A DNA stretch of 64,000 nucleotides from Terrimesophilobacter sp963702165 (GTDB lineage Bacteria > Actinomycetota > Actinomycetes > Actinomycetales > Microbacteriaceae): contig OY969722.1 in the NCBI GenBank assembly GCA_963702165.1, forward strand, positions 2,666,001-2,730,000, written 5' to 3'. The translations under genes were made by a program, and so were the position numbers. A model generated the notes under the pieces. That model did not search any database. It was not told the origin of the DNA and saw only the letters and a list, made by a program, of their open reading frames with translations. This document shows, piece by piece, positions 35,993-43,789 of the stretch; position 1 is the stretch's first letter, and every line of letters begins with the position of its first letter.

Positions 35993-37756
35993 CTACCCTT
36001 CGCCGACCGAGTGGATGCTCGCCAGCGGCAGGGTGCGTTCGACCCCCGAGCTGTTGTCGCGCGCGCGCAACCGCCCGCCCGCGACACTCGTGGGCTCGAG
36101 GACGAAGGTGGTGACCGAGCCGTTCGGCATCATCACGCGCACCGTGAGGGTCGAGCGTGCACGGATGGCGCTCTCCAGCTGCCGGACCAGCCAGGCCTGG
36201 CCGGTGTCCTGCGGCGAGTCGGCGTCCGCGGCGCGCAGGCGGTGGACCAGCCCGATGTACGGGTCCGGCGCATCCGGCACCGGCACCGGTCGGTTGCGGC
36301 GGAGATTGATCAACCGGCCGACATCGTCCTCAGCGGCAACCGGGTAGCGCGCCTCGCTGAGGGTCCAGAACAGCTGGGCCGGGTCACGCCGGCTGACAAG
36401 CCGGTACGGTCCGGTGGCGCGCAGCCCGAGCACCGCGAGCGACTGGTCGACCAGCACCGTGTGCAGCAGCTCCGTGTCGTCGGAGCGCACGTAGCTGAAC
36501 CCCTCGGTGCCGTCGAGCGATCCGACCCGCAGCGCACCGAACCGGCGCGCCGTCTCGTCGATGAGGTAGGCGAGGGGTTGCGGGATGCCGGTGAGCGAGA
36601 TCGACTCCAGGAAGCCGGTGAGCGATTCTGCTGACTCGCCCCCCGCAAGTGCCCGGTTCAGGCTCGATGAGGTGACCCGGTAGGTGGATGCGACGGCTCG
36701 AGTCTGCGCATCGGCGAGCGTGCGCAGGCGCGCATCTATGTCCGGGGTGAGCGGCCCTGGGGCGACGATCGACAGGTCGTGCTGCAGGTACACGTTGGAC
36801 ACCGACGGTGGCAGCAGCGCCGTGATCGCCTCGATCGAGGCATCCGGTCCACCGGCCAGGAGCAGCCTGGCCGGGGTGGATGGGGTGTGGCGGGCAGTGA
36901 CCCCGAGCAGTTCGCTCTCGCGCAGCCCGAGCTCGACTGCCTCCGCGAGCTGGGCTCCGCCCGCGGGAAACAGCCAGCCGATGAGCGGGCGCAGGTGCTC
37001 TCCGTGATCGCAGAAGCCAGCGAGCAGGGTGCGGAACGATTCCGGCAGCGAGTCAGCGAACGCGGTCGCAAGTCGAATCCAGCGGCCGGATGCCTCCAGG
37101 CCGAGCCAGTCGTCTGCCGCGTCGGTCGCGTGCAGCTGCCCTGTGCCCTCTGACACAAGACCGGCACGGACCGCCATGCTGATGAACGCGAGAGTCACGT
37201 CCGTGTCGACCGCGAGCGCGTCGGCGATGCGACGCAGGTCCGGTTGGGAGATGCCGCCGCGGGAGAGTCGACGCGCAGGCTCGAACTTCAGCTGGTGCAG
37301 CAGTTCGGCGACGGAGGTTCCGGTGAGGAAGGCGTGCTCTGCCGCGAGCGCGTCGACGGTCGCCTGCTCCTGGTCGGTGAGGGTGGTGCCGGTGGGTTTG
37401 GGTTCATCAGCCAGGGCGGCCGCATCCGGCAGTCCCTGCCCGGGCCAGGCAGCGAGCCGCGCGCGGACCTCCTCGAACACCACGGGGCCGTCGGCCGACC
37501 CGTCGCCCAGCAGCAGCCGGTCGGCGCACTCCACCGCGACCGGGGTCACCGGCGCGCTGCCGGCGAACGCCGCGAGCGTCGGCCGGTCGACGGCGGCCAG
37601 CGCCAACTGGATCGCGCTGGGCGACAACAGGGCATCGGCGGCGTCGAAGAAGTCCCGGATGCCGGTGGTCGCCAGTTTGCGGCGACGCAAAGCGACAATC
37701 AGGTCACTGTCGCTCAGCGAGCGGAGGCGTGCGGCGAGAGTCAGCGTGCTGGTCAC
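35993..37756 (-). CDS. Helicase-associated domain protein (partner of XPB)
   Basis: A 587-residue protein of the family encoded next to XPB in actinobacteria (Rv0862c-like by layout). No helicase motifs are visible. Mostly helical N-terminus (LRSLSDSDLIVALRRRKLAT, with a winged-helix-like repeat), a middle with PARRLSRGGISQPDLRRIAD, a likely nucleic-acid-binding part with NVYLQHDLSIVAPGPLTP and RVTSSSLNRALAGGESAES, and a basic C-terminal strand domain. It may direct XPB to a substrate, as Bax1 does in archaea; this is inference. GTG at 37756 has GGGAGG five bases upstream; the frame starts at 37762. Confidence 0.78.
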   Translation of the reverse strand: MTSTLTLAARLRSLSDSDLIVALRRRKLATTGIRDFFDAADALLSPSAIQLALAAVDRPTLAAFAGSAPVTPVAVECADRLLLGDGSADGPVVFEEVRARLAAWPGQGLPDAAALADEPKPTGTTLTDQEQATVDALAAEHAFLTGTSVAELLHQLKFEPARRLSRGGISQPDLRRIADALAVDTDVTLAFISMAVRAGLVSEGTGQLHATDAADDWLGLEASGRWIRLATAFADSLPESFRTLLAGFCDHGEHLRPLIGWLFPAGGAQLAEAVELGLRESELLGVTARHTPSTPARLLLAGGPDASIEAITALLPPSVSNVYLQHDLSIVAPGPLTPDIDARLRTLADAQTRAVASTYRVTSSSLNRALAGGESAESLTGFLESISLTGIPQPLAYLIDETARRFGALRVGSLDGTEGFSYVRSDDTELLHTVLVDQSLAVLGLRATGPYRLVSRRDPAQLFWTLSEARYPVAAEDDVGRLINLRRNRPVPVPDAPDPYIGLVHRLRAADADSPQDTGQAWLVRQLESAIRARSTLTVRVMMPNGSVTTFVLEPTSVAGGRLRARDNSSGVERTLPLASIHSVGEG

Positions 37757-37775
37757 GACCACCTCCCGCTCATGG

Positions 37776-38051
37776 TCATCCGCCGTTCGACTTGGCGGCG
37801 CGCCCCCGCCGGATGGCGCTCAGGATGAGCAGCGCGATGATGAGCACGAAGGAAACCGGAAGACCGATCAGGGGCAGCATGATGACAACGGGCCAGATGC
37901 CCTCGCTGAAGCCGTCGTTGTTTCCAACACCCATCGCGGTGGCGACGATCACGGCAATAAAAGCGAGCAGGGACAGGCCGACGATGGCGATGATCAGGAA
38001 CGCCAACAACCGTTCGCCACGGTTGATCCCGCCGGGTGTCGATGCTGTCAC
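37776..38051 (-). CDS. Small membrane protein with two transmembrane helices
   Basis: A 91-residue protein: 13 polar residues, helix 1 (LLAFLIIAIVGLSLLAFIAV), a short outside loop with GVGNNDGFSEG, helix 2 (PLIGLPVSFVLIIALLIL), and a basic tail RRGRAAKSNGG. No known family is recognised. It ends about 14-20 bases before the XPB-partner gene and is probably co-transcribed. Confidence 0.6.
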   Translation of the reverse strand: MTASTPGGINRGERLLAFLIIAIVGLSLLAFIAVIVATAMGVGNNDGFSEGIWPVVIMLPLIGLPVSFVLIIALLILSAIRRGRAAKSNGG

Positions 38052-38145
38052 GAACTCAAGGATACGGGCATCCGATTGCCCGTAGTCTTATGGGAATCAA
38101 TTACGACCCCTGCGCACTCACGCGCTGACGAAAATGAGGAGTGGC

Positions 38146-38526
38146 ATGCCGACCGGCAGAGTCAAGTTCTTTGACGAAGAGAAGGGCTTCGGCTTCATCA
38201 GTTCTGATGACGGCCAGGAGGTCTTCCTTCACGCTTCCGCCCTGCCCGCTGGCGTCACGGTGAAGGCCGGCACCAAGCTCGAGTTCGGCATCGCCGACGG
38301 CAAGCGCGGTGCGCAAGCGCTGTCGGTGCGGGTGGTCGAGGCGCCGCCCAGCGTCGTCAAGATGAACCGCAAGCCCGCCGACGACATGGCGATCATCATC
38401 GAGGACCTGGTCAAGCTGCTCGACGGCATCGGCGGCAATCTGAAGCGCGGCCGCTACCCGGACAACTCGCACAGCCGCAAGATCGCGGCGATGCTGCGCA
38501 AGGTCGCGGACGAACTGGATGTCTGA
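38146..38526 (+). CDS. Cold-shock-domain protein with C-terminal extension
   Basis: A 126-residue protein: cold-shock domain at 1-67 (RVKFFDEEKGFGFI, then QEVFLHASAL, both RNA-binding motifs present in diverged form) and a helical C-terminal extension (DMAIIIEDLVKLLDGIGG, HSRKIAAMLRKVADELDV) typical of a larger actinobacterial CspB class. It binds single-stranded nucleic acid. Start ATG at 38146 has GAGGAG upstream. Its end overlaps the DUF3027 start by 8 bases, so the two are coupled. Confidence 0.88.
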   Translation: MPTGRVKFFDEEKGFGFISSDDGQEVFLHASALPAGVTVKAGTKLEFGIADGKRGAQALSVRVVEAPPSVVKMNRKPADDMAIIIEDLVKLLDGIGGNLKRGRYPDNSHSRKIAAMLRKVADELDV

Positions 38527-39106
38527 ACAGCCCGACATCCCTCTGGCGCGCCAGGCGCTGCTCGACATCACGACGGCGGACACGATCGGCGACTTCGCGG
38601 GGACCCGCGACGACGGTGACGGCGTCACGACGCTGTTCTTCGACACCACCATGCGCGGCTACCGCGGGTGGCGCTGGACCGTGACGATCGCGCACGTGGA
38701 GGGGCTCGAGCCGAGCGTGCTGGAAACCGAGTTGACCCCTGGCGACGATGCGCTGCTGTCGCCGGACTGGGTGCCGTGGGCCGACCGGATGGCCGAGTAC
38801 CGCGCCGCGCAAGAGGCAGCAGGCGAGGACGCCGACGTCTCGGACGACGACGATGATGACGATGACGATGATGACGACGACCTGCATGACGAGGACGAGG
38901 ACGACCTGCACGGCGAGGACGACGTCGACGGCGTCGACATCGACGTCATCGCCGAGTCAGCGCTGGCGGATGACGGTGTAGACGAGGCCGATCAGGCCGA
39001 TGACGATGCCGACGACGCAGGTCCACAGCCACCACGAGTTTCCCGCCGCCGCAAGCGGACCGGGCAGGAACAGCAGCACGACGAGGGCGACCAGCCAGAG
39101 TCCTAG
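38519..39106 (+). CDS. DUF3027 protein with poly-Asp tract
   Basis: The first 100 residues match DUF3027 (LARQALLDITTADTIGDFAG, VTTLFFDTTMRGYRGWRWTV, WVPWADRMAEY). A run of 13 aspartates (encoded by GAC/GAT from about 38842) and more Asp/Glu follow. The final 49 codons (from 38957) lie opposite the DUF2530 gene, so this end may not be the true protein end. Acidic tails suggest binding to a basic partner or RNA-binding protein such as the Csp encoded upstream. Confidence 0.8.
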   Translation: MSEQPDIPLARQALLDITTADTIGDFAGTRDDGDGVTTLFFDTTMRGYRGWRWTVTIAHVEGLEPSVLETELTPGDDALLSPDWVPWADRMAEYRAAQEAAGEDADVSDDDDDDDDDDDDDLHDEDEDDLHGEDDVDGVDIDVIAESALADDGVDEADQADDDADDAGPQPPRVSRRRKRTGQEQQHDEGDQPES

Positions 39107-39196
39107 GCCGAGCGCGAACGGCTTGCGGTCATCCGTCTTCACCGGAGGCGGGTCGGGCCGCCGTTCGTCGTCGTGAAGCAACAACCGCATGCGCAC
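38957..39196 (-). CDS. DUF2530 membrane protein
   Basis: A 79-residue protein with an Arg/Asp-rich N-terminus (MRMRLLLHDDERRPDPPPVK) and two membrane helices (GLGLWLVALVVLLFLPG, TCVVGIVIGLIGLVYTVI), matching DUF2530. The tail ends in IRQR. It overlaps the end of DUF3027 by 150 bases on the opposite strand, and lies 3 bases from serC; the two minus genes run from the same side. Confidence 0.75.
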   Translation of the reverse strand: MRMRLLLHDDERRPDPPPVKTDDRKPFALGLGLWLVALVVLLFLPGPLAAAGNSWWLWTCVVGIVIGLIGLVYTVIRQR

Positions 39197-39199
39197 AGG

Positions 39200-40321
39200 C
39201 TAGCGGCCGCCCGCCAGCGCCTCCACTACGAACTCGATGCTGCGAATCAGCTGGCGCACGTCATCCGGTTCGATCGCCACGAAGGTCGCCACCCGCAACT
39301 GGTTGCGGCCGAGCTTCCGGTACGGCTCCGTATCCACGATTCCGTTGGCCCGCAGTGTCTTCGCGACGGCTGCGGCGTCGACCGAGTCGGCGAAGTCGAT
39401 GGTGACCACCACTTGCGAGCGGTGATCCGGGTCGGCGACGAACGGTGTCGCGTAGTCGACGGATGCCGCCCAGTCGTAGAGCGCGTCGGATGACTCGCGG
39501 GTGCGGGCATCAGCCCAGGCCAGGCCGCCGTTCGAATTGATCCACTCCAACTGGCTGTCGAGCAGCACGAGGGTGGAGATCGCCGGGGTGTTCAGGGTCT
39601 GGTTCAGCCGGGAGTTGTCGATGGCGTTCTTCAGGCTGAGGAACTCGGGGATGTAACGGCCACTGGCGGCGATGGTCTCGGCCCGCTCGATCGCGGCGGG
39701 GGAGAACAGTGCGAACCACAGGCCACCGTCGGAGCCGAGGTTCTTCTGCGGGGCGAAGTAGTAGACATCCGCCTCGCTCGCGTCGAAGTCGATGCCGCCC
39801 GCGGCGCTGGTGGCGTCGATGACGGTGAGTGCCCCATCGGCGTCGACACGGCGCACCGGCGCCATGACGCCGGTTGAGGTCTCGTTGTGGGTCCAGGCGT
39901 AGACATCGAAGCCTTCGCCGGGCTGCGGTTCGCCGCGGGATCCGGCCGGTGACTCGATGACCTGCGGCGGCACCAGGAACGGCGTCTTGGCGGCCTTGGC
40001 GAACTTTGAGCCGAACTCGCCGAAGGACAGGTGCTGACTGCGCGTGCGGATGAGGCCGAACGCCGCGGCATCCCAGAACGCGGTGGACCCGCCGTTGCCG
40101 AGGATCACCTCGTAGCCGTCCGGGATGCGGAACAGCTCGCCAAGACCCTCGCGGACGCGTCCGACCAGATCCTTCACCGGCGCCTGGCGGTGCGAGGTGC
40201 CGAGCAGGTCGGCGCCGGGGCCGGTCAGCGCCTCGAGCTGGGCGGGGCGGACCTTCGACGGCCCGCATCCGAATCGTCCGTCGGAGGGCAGCAGGTCTTC
40301 GGGGATGGTCACGTCCGTCAT
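39200..40321 (-). CDS. serC: Phosphoserine aminotransferase
   Basis: A 373-residue PLP enzyme making phosphoserine from 3-phosphohydroxypyruvate. Visible: RFGCGPSKVRPAQLEAL, GTSHRQAPVKDLVGR, WTHNETSTGVMAPV, the PLP lysine region YYFAPQKNLGSDGGLW, and RLNQTLNTPAIST. Length is that of the actinobacterial SerC class. It is divergent from the dtxR-like gene with an iron box between. Confidence 0.94.
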   Translation of the reverse strand: MTDVTIPEDLLPSDGRFGCGPSKVRPAQLEALTGPGADLLGTSHRQAPVKDLVGRVREGLGELFRIPDGYEVILGNGGSTAFWDAAAFGLIRTRSQHLSFGEFGSKFAKAAKTPFLVPPQVIESPAGSRGEPQPGEGFDVYAWTHNETSTGVMAPVRRVDADGALTVIDATSAAGGIDFDASEADVYYFAPQKNLGSDGGLWFALFSPAAIERAETIAASGRYIPEFLSLKNAIDNSRLNQTLNTPAISTLVLLDSQLEWINSNGGLAWADARTRESSDALYDWAASVDYATPFVADPDHRSQVVVTIDFADSVDAAAVAKTLRANGIVDTEPYRKLGRNQLRVATFVAIEPDDVRQLIRSIEFVVEALAGGR

Positions 40322-40375
40322 GCGCCAATTGTATTTGCTCGGCGAGGGTCGGCCGGGGCCAACCGCTCAGGCCGC

Positions 40376-40394
40376 TCAGGTTAGGCTTGCCTTT
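40376..40394. promoter_or_regulatory. DtxR-type box upstream of dtxR/ideR (autoregulation)
   Basis: TCAGGTTAGGCTTGCCTTT resembles the 19-bp DtxR consensus (TTAGGTTAGGCTAACCTAA) with a perfect left half and a degraded right half. It lies 26 bases before the regulator start and 55 before serC on the other strand. TTAGGCT inside can also act as a -10 element. Confidence 0.6.
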
Positions 40395-40419
40395 GAGTTT
40401 CGCAGGGGCGGAGGGCCGG

Positions 40420-41136
40420 ATGACCGATCTGATCGACACGACAGAGATGTATCTGCGGACCATCTACGAGCTCGAGGAAGAGCACATCATCCCGCTTCGC
40501 GCCCGCATCAGCGAGCGGCTTGGGCATTCCGGTCCGACCGTGTCGCAGACCATCGGCCGGATGGAACGGGACGGACTCGTCGTCGTCGAGAACGATCGCC
40601 AGCTGCGTCTGACGCAGTCGGGCCGCAGCAAGGCCGTCAACGTCATGCGCAAGCACCGGCTCGCTGAGCGGCTGCTGGCCGATGTCATCGGCCTCGACTG
40701 GGCTCTCGTGCATGAGGAGGCCTGCCGCTGGGAGCACGTGATGAGCGAGCAGGTTGAGCGGCGCATCATCGAGTTGCTGCAGCATCCGACTCACTCGCCG
40801 TACGGCAACCCGATTCCTGGCCTGTCCGACCTGGGCGAGAACGTGCAGACCGGGGCGTTCTCGGATGGCGTCGTGAACCTCGTGAACTTCGTGCACGGCG
40901 CGGTGGGTGCGCAGACCGGCGAGGTGAAGCGGCTCGGCGAGCCCGTGCAGTACGAGCCGGAGGTGCTCGAGCAGCTGCGTGCCGCGGGGCTCGTTCCGGG
41001 TGCGCGCGCGAGCTTCACCTCGACGCCCGGCTACGTGCACGCGACGGTCGAGGGAAGCGATCAGAGCCTCGAATTGCCCACGGATGTTGCCCAGCACATC
41101 TACGTCGCGGTCAGACCCAAGAAAACAGCCGGGTAA
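40420..41136 (+). CDS. ideR: DtxR/IdeR-family iron-dependent repressor
   Basis: A 238-residue regulator: N-terminal winged helix (DTTEMYLRTIYELEEEHIIP, GHSGPTVSQTIGRMERDGLV), metal-binding and dimer domain with His, Glu and Cys residues (HRLAERLLADVIGLDW, HEEACRWEHVMSEQVERRI), and an SH3-like domain (about 165-238, GARASFTSTPGYVHATVEG). All three domains are complete, as in IdeR. With Fe2+ it represses uptake genes; the box upstream of hmuT is a likely target. ATG at 40420 has GGAGG. Confidence 0.93.
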   Translation: MTDLIDTTEMYLRTIYELEEEHIIPLRARISERLGHSGPTVSQTIGRMERDGLVVVENDRQLRLTQSGRSKAVNVMRKHRLAERLLADVIGLDWALVHEEACRWEHVMSEQVERRIIELLQHPTHSPYGNPIPGLSDLGENVQTGAFSDGVVNLVNFVHGAVGAQTGEVKRLGEPVQYEPEVLEQLRAAGLVPGARASFTSTPGYVHATVEGSDQSLELPTDVAQHIYVAVRPKKTAG

Positions 41137-41223
41137 CGACCGCGCGCCCGTGCGTGCTTAGTGGCGCGAATCGGGTTAGCCTTGAACGTCCGCTCAGCGC
41201 GTGAGCTGTAAAGGAAGAGTCGA

Positions 41224-41325
41224 ATGATCAGAGGGCGAATCATCCAAACCGTGGATGAGCGCGCCCTTTTCTTCATACGACGCGGCAACGGGTACGCCTG
41301 CCAGGCGCACTTGGAGAACGACTGA
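41224..41325 (+). CDS. Possible 33-residue small protein in a structured leader
   Basis: ATG at 41224 follows AAAGGAAGAG and reads 33 codons (MIRGRIIQTVDERALFF, then IRRGNGYACQAHLEND) to TGA at 41323. No family is recognised. An intrinsic terminator follows immediately. A strong hairpin also lies within the coding part (41232-41267), so it could instead be an RNA whose frame is open by chance. A -10-like TTAGCCT is near 41177. Confidence 0.4.
   Translation: MIRGRIIQTVDERALFFIRRGNGYACQAHLEND
41232..41267 (+). ncRNA. Candidate structured RNA hairpin upstream of HNH gene
   Basis: AGGGCG and TCATCC on the left (41232-41245) pair with GGATGA and CGCCCT on the right (41253-41267), with a 2/3-base internal loop and a 7-base apical loop, followed by TTTCTTC. 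It looks like a terminator or attenuator, and together with the next hairpin suggests a regulated leader or a small RNA. Confidence 0.4.
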
Positions 41326-41358
41326 GCACTGTCATTTGACAGTGCTTTCTTGTTTTTT
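41326..41358 (+). terminator. Rho-independent terminator with T-tract
   Basis: GCACTGTCA (41326-41334) pairs with TGACAGTGC (41337-41345), followed by TTTCTTGTTTTTT. This classic form is rare in such GC-rich DNA. It ends a short transcript that starts near 41190, before the HNH gene. Confidence 0.8.
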
Positions 41359-41432
41359 AGCTACTTCCGCTCATTCGCTGACGGGCAGGACGAACACCTG
41401 CAAGCCGTGCAGGTTTCTTCGGAAGGATGAGC

Positions 41433-41933
41433 ATGCGCACCTTGGTCCTGAACGCGGGCTTCGAGCCCCTTGCCGTCGTGTCCTTCAAGCGGGCACTGGT
41501 GTTGGTGATGAACGACAAGGCGACGATCCTCGCCGCAGACGATGACAATCCGGTTTTCGGTTCGTTCGGAGCGTACGACCGGCCATCCGTCATCCTGCTG
41601 ACCAGGTACGTGCGGGTTCCACAGGGCCGGATGGTGCCGGTGAGTCGTCGTGGGGTGCTTCGTCGCGACGGGCACCGCTGCGCGTACTGCGGTGCCAACG
41701 CCACCACGATCGACCACGTGCTGCCGCGCTCGCGGGGCGGTGAGGACAGCTGGGAGAACCTGGTGGCCTGCTGCCTGCGCTGCAACAACGTGAAGGGCGA
41801 CCGCACCCCGACGGAGATGCATTGGGAGCTGAAGGTGCGACCGCGGCCGCCGCACGGGACGGCCTGGCTGGTGCGCGGCATCGAGAGCCCGCTGCCGCAG
41901 TGGGACGACTTCCTGACGCCGGTGGCCGCCTGA
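41433..41933 (+). CDS. HNH endonuclease family protein
   Basis: A 166-residue protein: family N-terminus (MRTLVLNAGFEPLAVVSFKR, LVLVMNDKATI) and a C-terminal HNH domain with CAYC zinc pair, HVLPRSRGGEDSWENLVACC and CLRCNN as second zinc pair, matching DNA-nicking HNH folds common in actinobacteria. Substrate unknown. ATG at 41433 has GGAAGG at 7 bases; ATG at 41427 is too close to that site. A further stem (ACCTGCA/TGCAGGT, 41396-41414) lies just upstream of the ribosome site. Confidence 0.88.
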   Translation: MRTLVLNAGFEPLAVVSFKRALVLVMNDKATILAADDDNPVFGSFGAYDRPSVILLTRYVRVPQGRMVPVSRRGVLRRDGHRCAYCGANATTIDHVLPRSRGGEDSWENLVACCLRCNNVKGDRTPTEMHWELKVRPRPPHGTAWLVRGIESPLPQWDDFLTPVAA

Positions 41934-41957
41934 CCTGCCCCGCTGGTTGAGGGATCG

Positions 41958-42025
41958 CTCGCGCGGGTGAAGTTTTCACGCGCGGGTGTTGCAACACCCG
42001 CGCGAGGATGAAACACCCGCGCGAG
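41958..42025. repeat. Nested intergenic palindrome, family I, copy 2
   Basis: Outer arms CTCGCGCGGGTG (41958-41969) and CACCCGCGCGAG (42014-42025) are the same as in copy 1. The inner palindrome is 26 bp (41979-42004), with half CGCGCGGGTGTTG. It lies between convergent genes (HNH and ABC exporter). Confidence 0.85.
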
Positions 42026-42034
42026 CCGGTCCGT

Positions 42035-43789
42035 TCACGCGTGCCCGCTGTCGCTGCTGTGCCATGACGCCCACAACGCGGCATAGTCGCCACCCGCCGC
42101 CACCAATTCATCGTGATTGCCCAGCTCGACGATGTGCCCGTCCCGCATCACCGCGACCCGGTCGGCGTCGTGCGCGGTGTGCAGTCGGTGCGCGATCGCA
42201 ACGACGGTGCGGCCGGCCAGCACGCGCTCGAGCGCCGTCTCCAGGGTTCGCGCCGCGGTCGGGTCCAGCAGCGAGGTGGCCTCGTCGAGCACCAGGGTCT
42301 GCGGATCGAGCAGCACGAGGCGGGCGAGCGCGACCTGCTGCGCCTGCGCCGGGGTCAGCAGCACGCCGCCAGAGCCCACCGCGGTCTGCAGTCCGCCTGG
42401 AAGCGAGCGCACCCACTCCAACGCTCCGACCACCGATAACGCCCGCTCGAGCATCGCGTCGTCCGCGCCCGGCGCCGCCAGCTGCAGGTTCTGGGCCAGG
42501 GTTCCGACGAAGACGTGATGCTCCTGCGTCACCAGCGCGACATGCGTGCGCAGCCGCTCGAGCGGCAGGTCGACGACCCGCACCCCGCCGACGGTCACCG
42601 TGCCATCCGTGGGCGTGTCGATGCCGGCCAGCAGCCTGCCCAGGGTGGACTTGCCCGACCCGGACGGCCCGACGATCGCGAGCCGCTCTCCCACCTCGAG
42701 GTCGAGGTTGATGCCGTGCAGCACGTCCCGGCCGTGCGGATAGGCGTACCGCACGTCGCGCGCGAGCAGGGTGTCATCGGATGGCCGCGCATCCGGGATC
42801 GGGTAGCGATCGGGTGGCACCTCGGCTACTCCGATGATGCGGGACAGTGCCGTCGCCCCGATCTGGATCTCGTCCATCCAGCCGAGCAGCTCGTTCACCG
42901 GTCCGATCAGCTGCGTGCCATACAGCGCGACCGCGGCGACATCACCGACCGTGGCGTCGCCGGCCTGCACGAGCCAGGCGCCCCACGCGATGACCGCGAC
43001 GATCGGCACGAGGAAGGACAGTTCCATCGACGGCAGCCACACCGTGCGCAAGCCCAGGGTGTAGCGCTCTGTCTCCCGCCGCTCGTGCAGCGCGGCGTCG
43101 ATCTTGCGCTGCTGGGCCGGCGCAATGCTGAGCGCCTCGATGGTGTGGGCGCCCTCCACGGTCTCGCTGACCACCCCGGTCAGTCGCGCGAACGACGCCA
43201 GCTGCCGCTGGTAGCCCTTGCCAGAGCGCCTGAGGTACCAGCGGCTCACGGCGACGATGCTCGGCACGCCGATGAACAGCGCGAGCGCAACGAGCGGGTT
43301 GATGAGCAGCGCGGCGACGATGGTGAGGATGGTGGTCACGCCTGCCACGAGGATGCGCGGCACACCGAACCGGACGGTCTGCGCGATGCTCTGGATATCG
43401 CTGGTGGTGCGGGAGAGCAGGTCGCCGGTGCCCGCGCGCTCGACCGTGGACAGCGGCAGCGCGCCCACCGTGGCCATGAACCGTTCTCGCAGGGCGGCGA
43501 ACACCGTCTCGCCGAGGACCATGGCCCGCTGCTGGGCGAACCGGCTGATGAAGCCCTGCCCGGCGAACGCTGCGACCAGCGCCAGCGCGATGAGGTTCAC
43601 CGTCGCCAGGGTGGCGGTCCCAGAGGCGATGGCGTCGACGATCCGGCCGATCAACCATGGGCCTACCAGCCCGCAGAGCGAGGCCAGCGCGTGCAGCACG
43701 ACCACCGCGGTGAGGGTGCGACCGTGGTGGCGGAGCAGCCGAGCCGCCTCCTGGCGCACCGTCCTCGTGTCAGCGATCGGCAGCAGCAT
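42035..43789 (-). CDS. ABC exporter half-transporter with intact Walker motifs and altered signature
   Basis: A 584-residue half-transporter: six-helix membrane domain (LASLCGLVGPWLIGRIVDAI at helix 1) and an ATPase with Walker A GPSGSGKSTLGRLLAG, Walker B TLVLDEATSLLDPT and IAHRLHT. The signature is LTPAQAQQVALAR in place of LSGGQ. With the partner encoded at 43770, which has a good signature but no Walker A, it would form one working ATP site. Starts overlap the partner stop by 20 bases. Confidence 0.88.
   Translation of the reverse strand: MLLPIADTRTVRQEAARLLRHHGRTLTAVVVLHALASLCGLVGPWLIGRIVDAIASGTATLATVNLIALALVAAFAGQGFISRFAQQRAMVLGETVFAALRERFMATVGALPLSTVERAGTGDLLSRTTSDIQSIAQTVRFGVPRILVAGVTTILTIVAALLINPLVALALFIGVPSIVAVSRWYLRRSGKGYQRQLASFARLTGVVSETVEGAHTIEALSIAPAQQRKIDAALHERRETERYTLGLRTVWLPSMELSFLVPIVAVIAWGAWLVQAGDATVGDVAAVALYGTQLIGPVNELLGWMDEIQIGATALSRIIGVAEVPPDRYPIPDARPSDDTLLARDVRYAYPHGRDVLHGINLDLEVGERLAIVGPSGSGKSTLGRLLAGIDTPTDGTVTVGGVRVVDLPLERLRTHVALVTQEHHVFVGTLAQNLQLAAPGADDAMLERALSVVGALEWVRSLPGGLQTAVGSGGVLLTPAQAQQVALARLVLLDPQTLVLDEATSLLDPTAARTLETALERVLAGRTVVAIAHRLHTAHDADRVAVMRDGHIVELGNHDELVAAGGDYAALWASWHSSDSGHA

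Noticed and set aside
38842..38890. Poly-Asp codon run as a microsatellite error
   Set aside because: The run mixes GAC and GAT codons and the frame continues on both sides, so it is a true acidic protein tract and not simple slippage.
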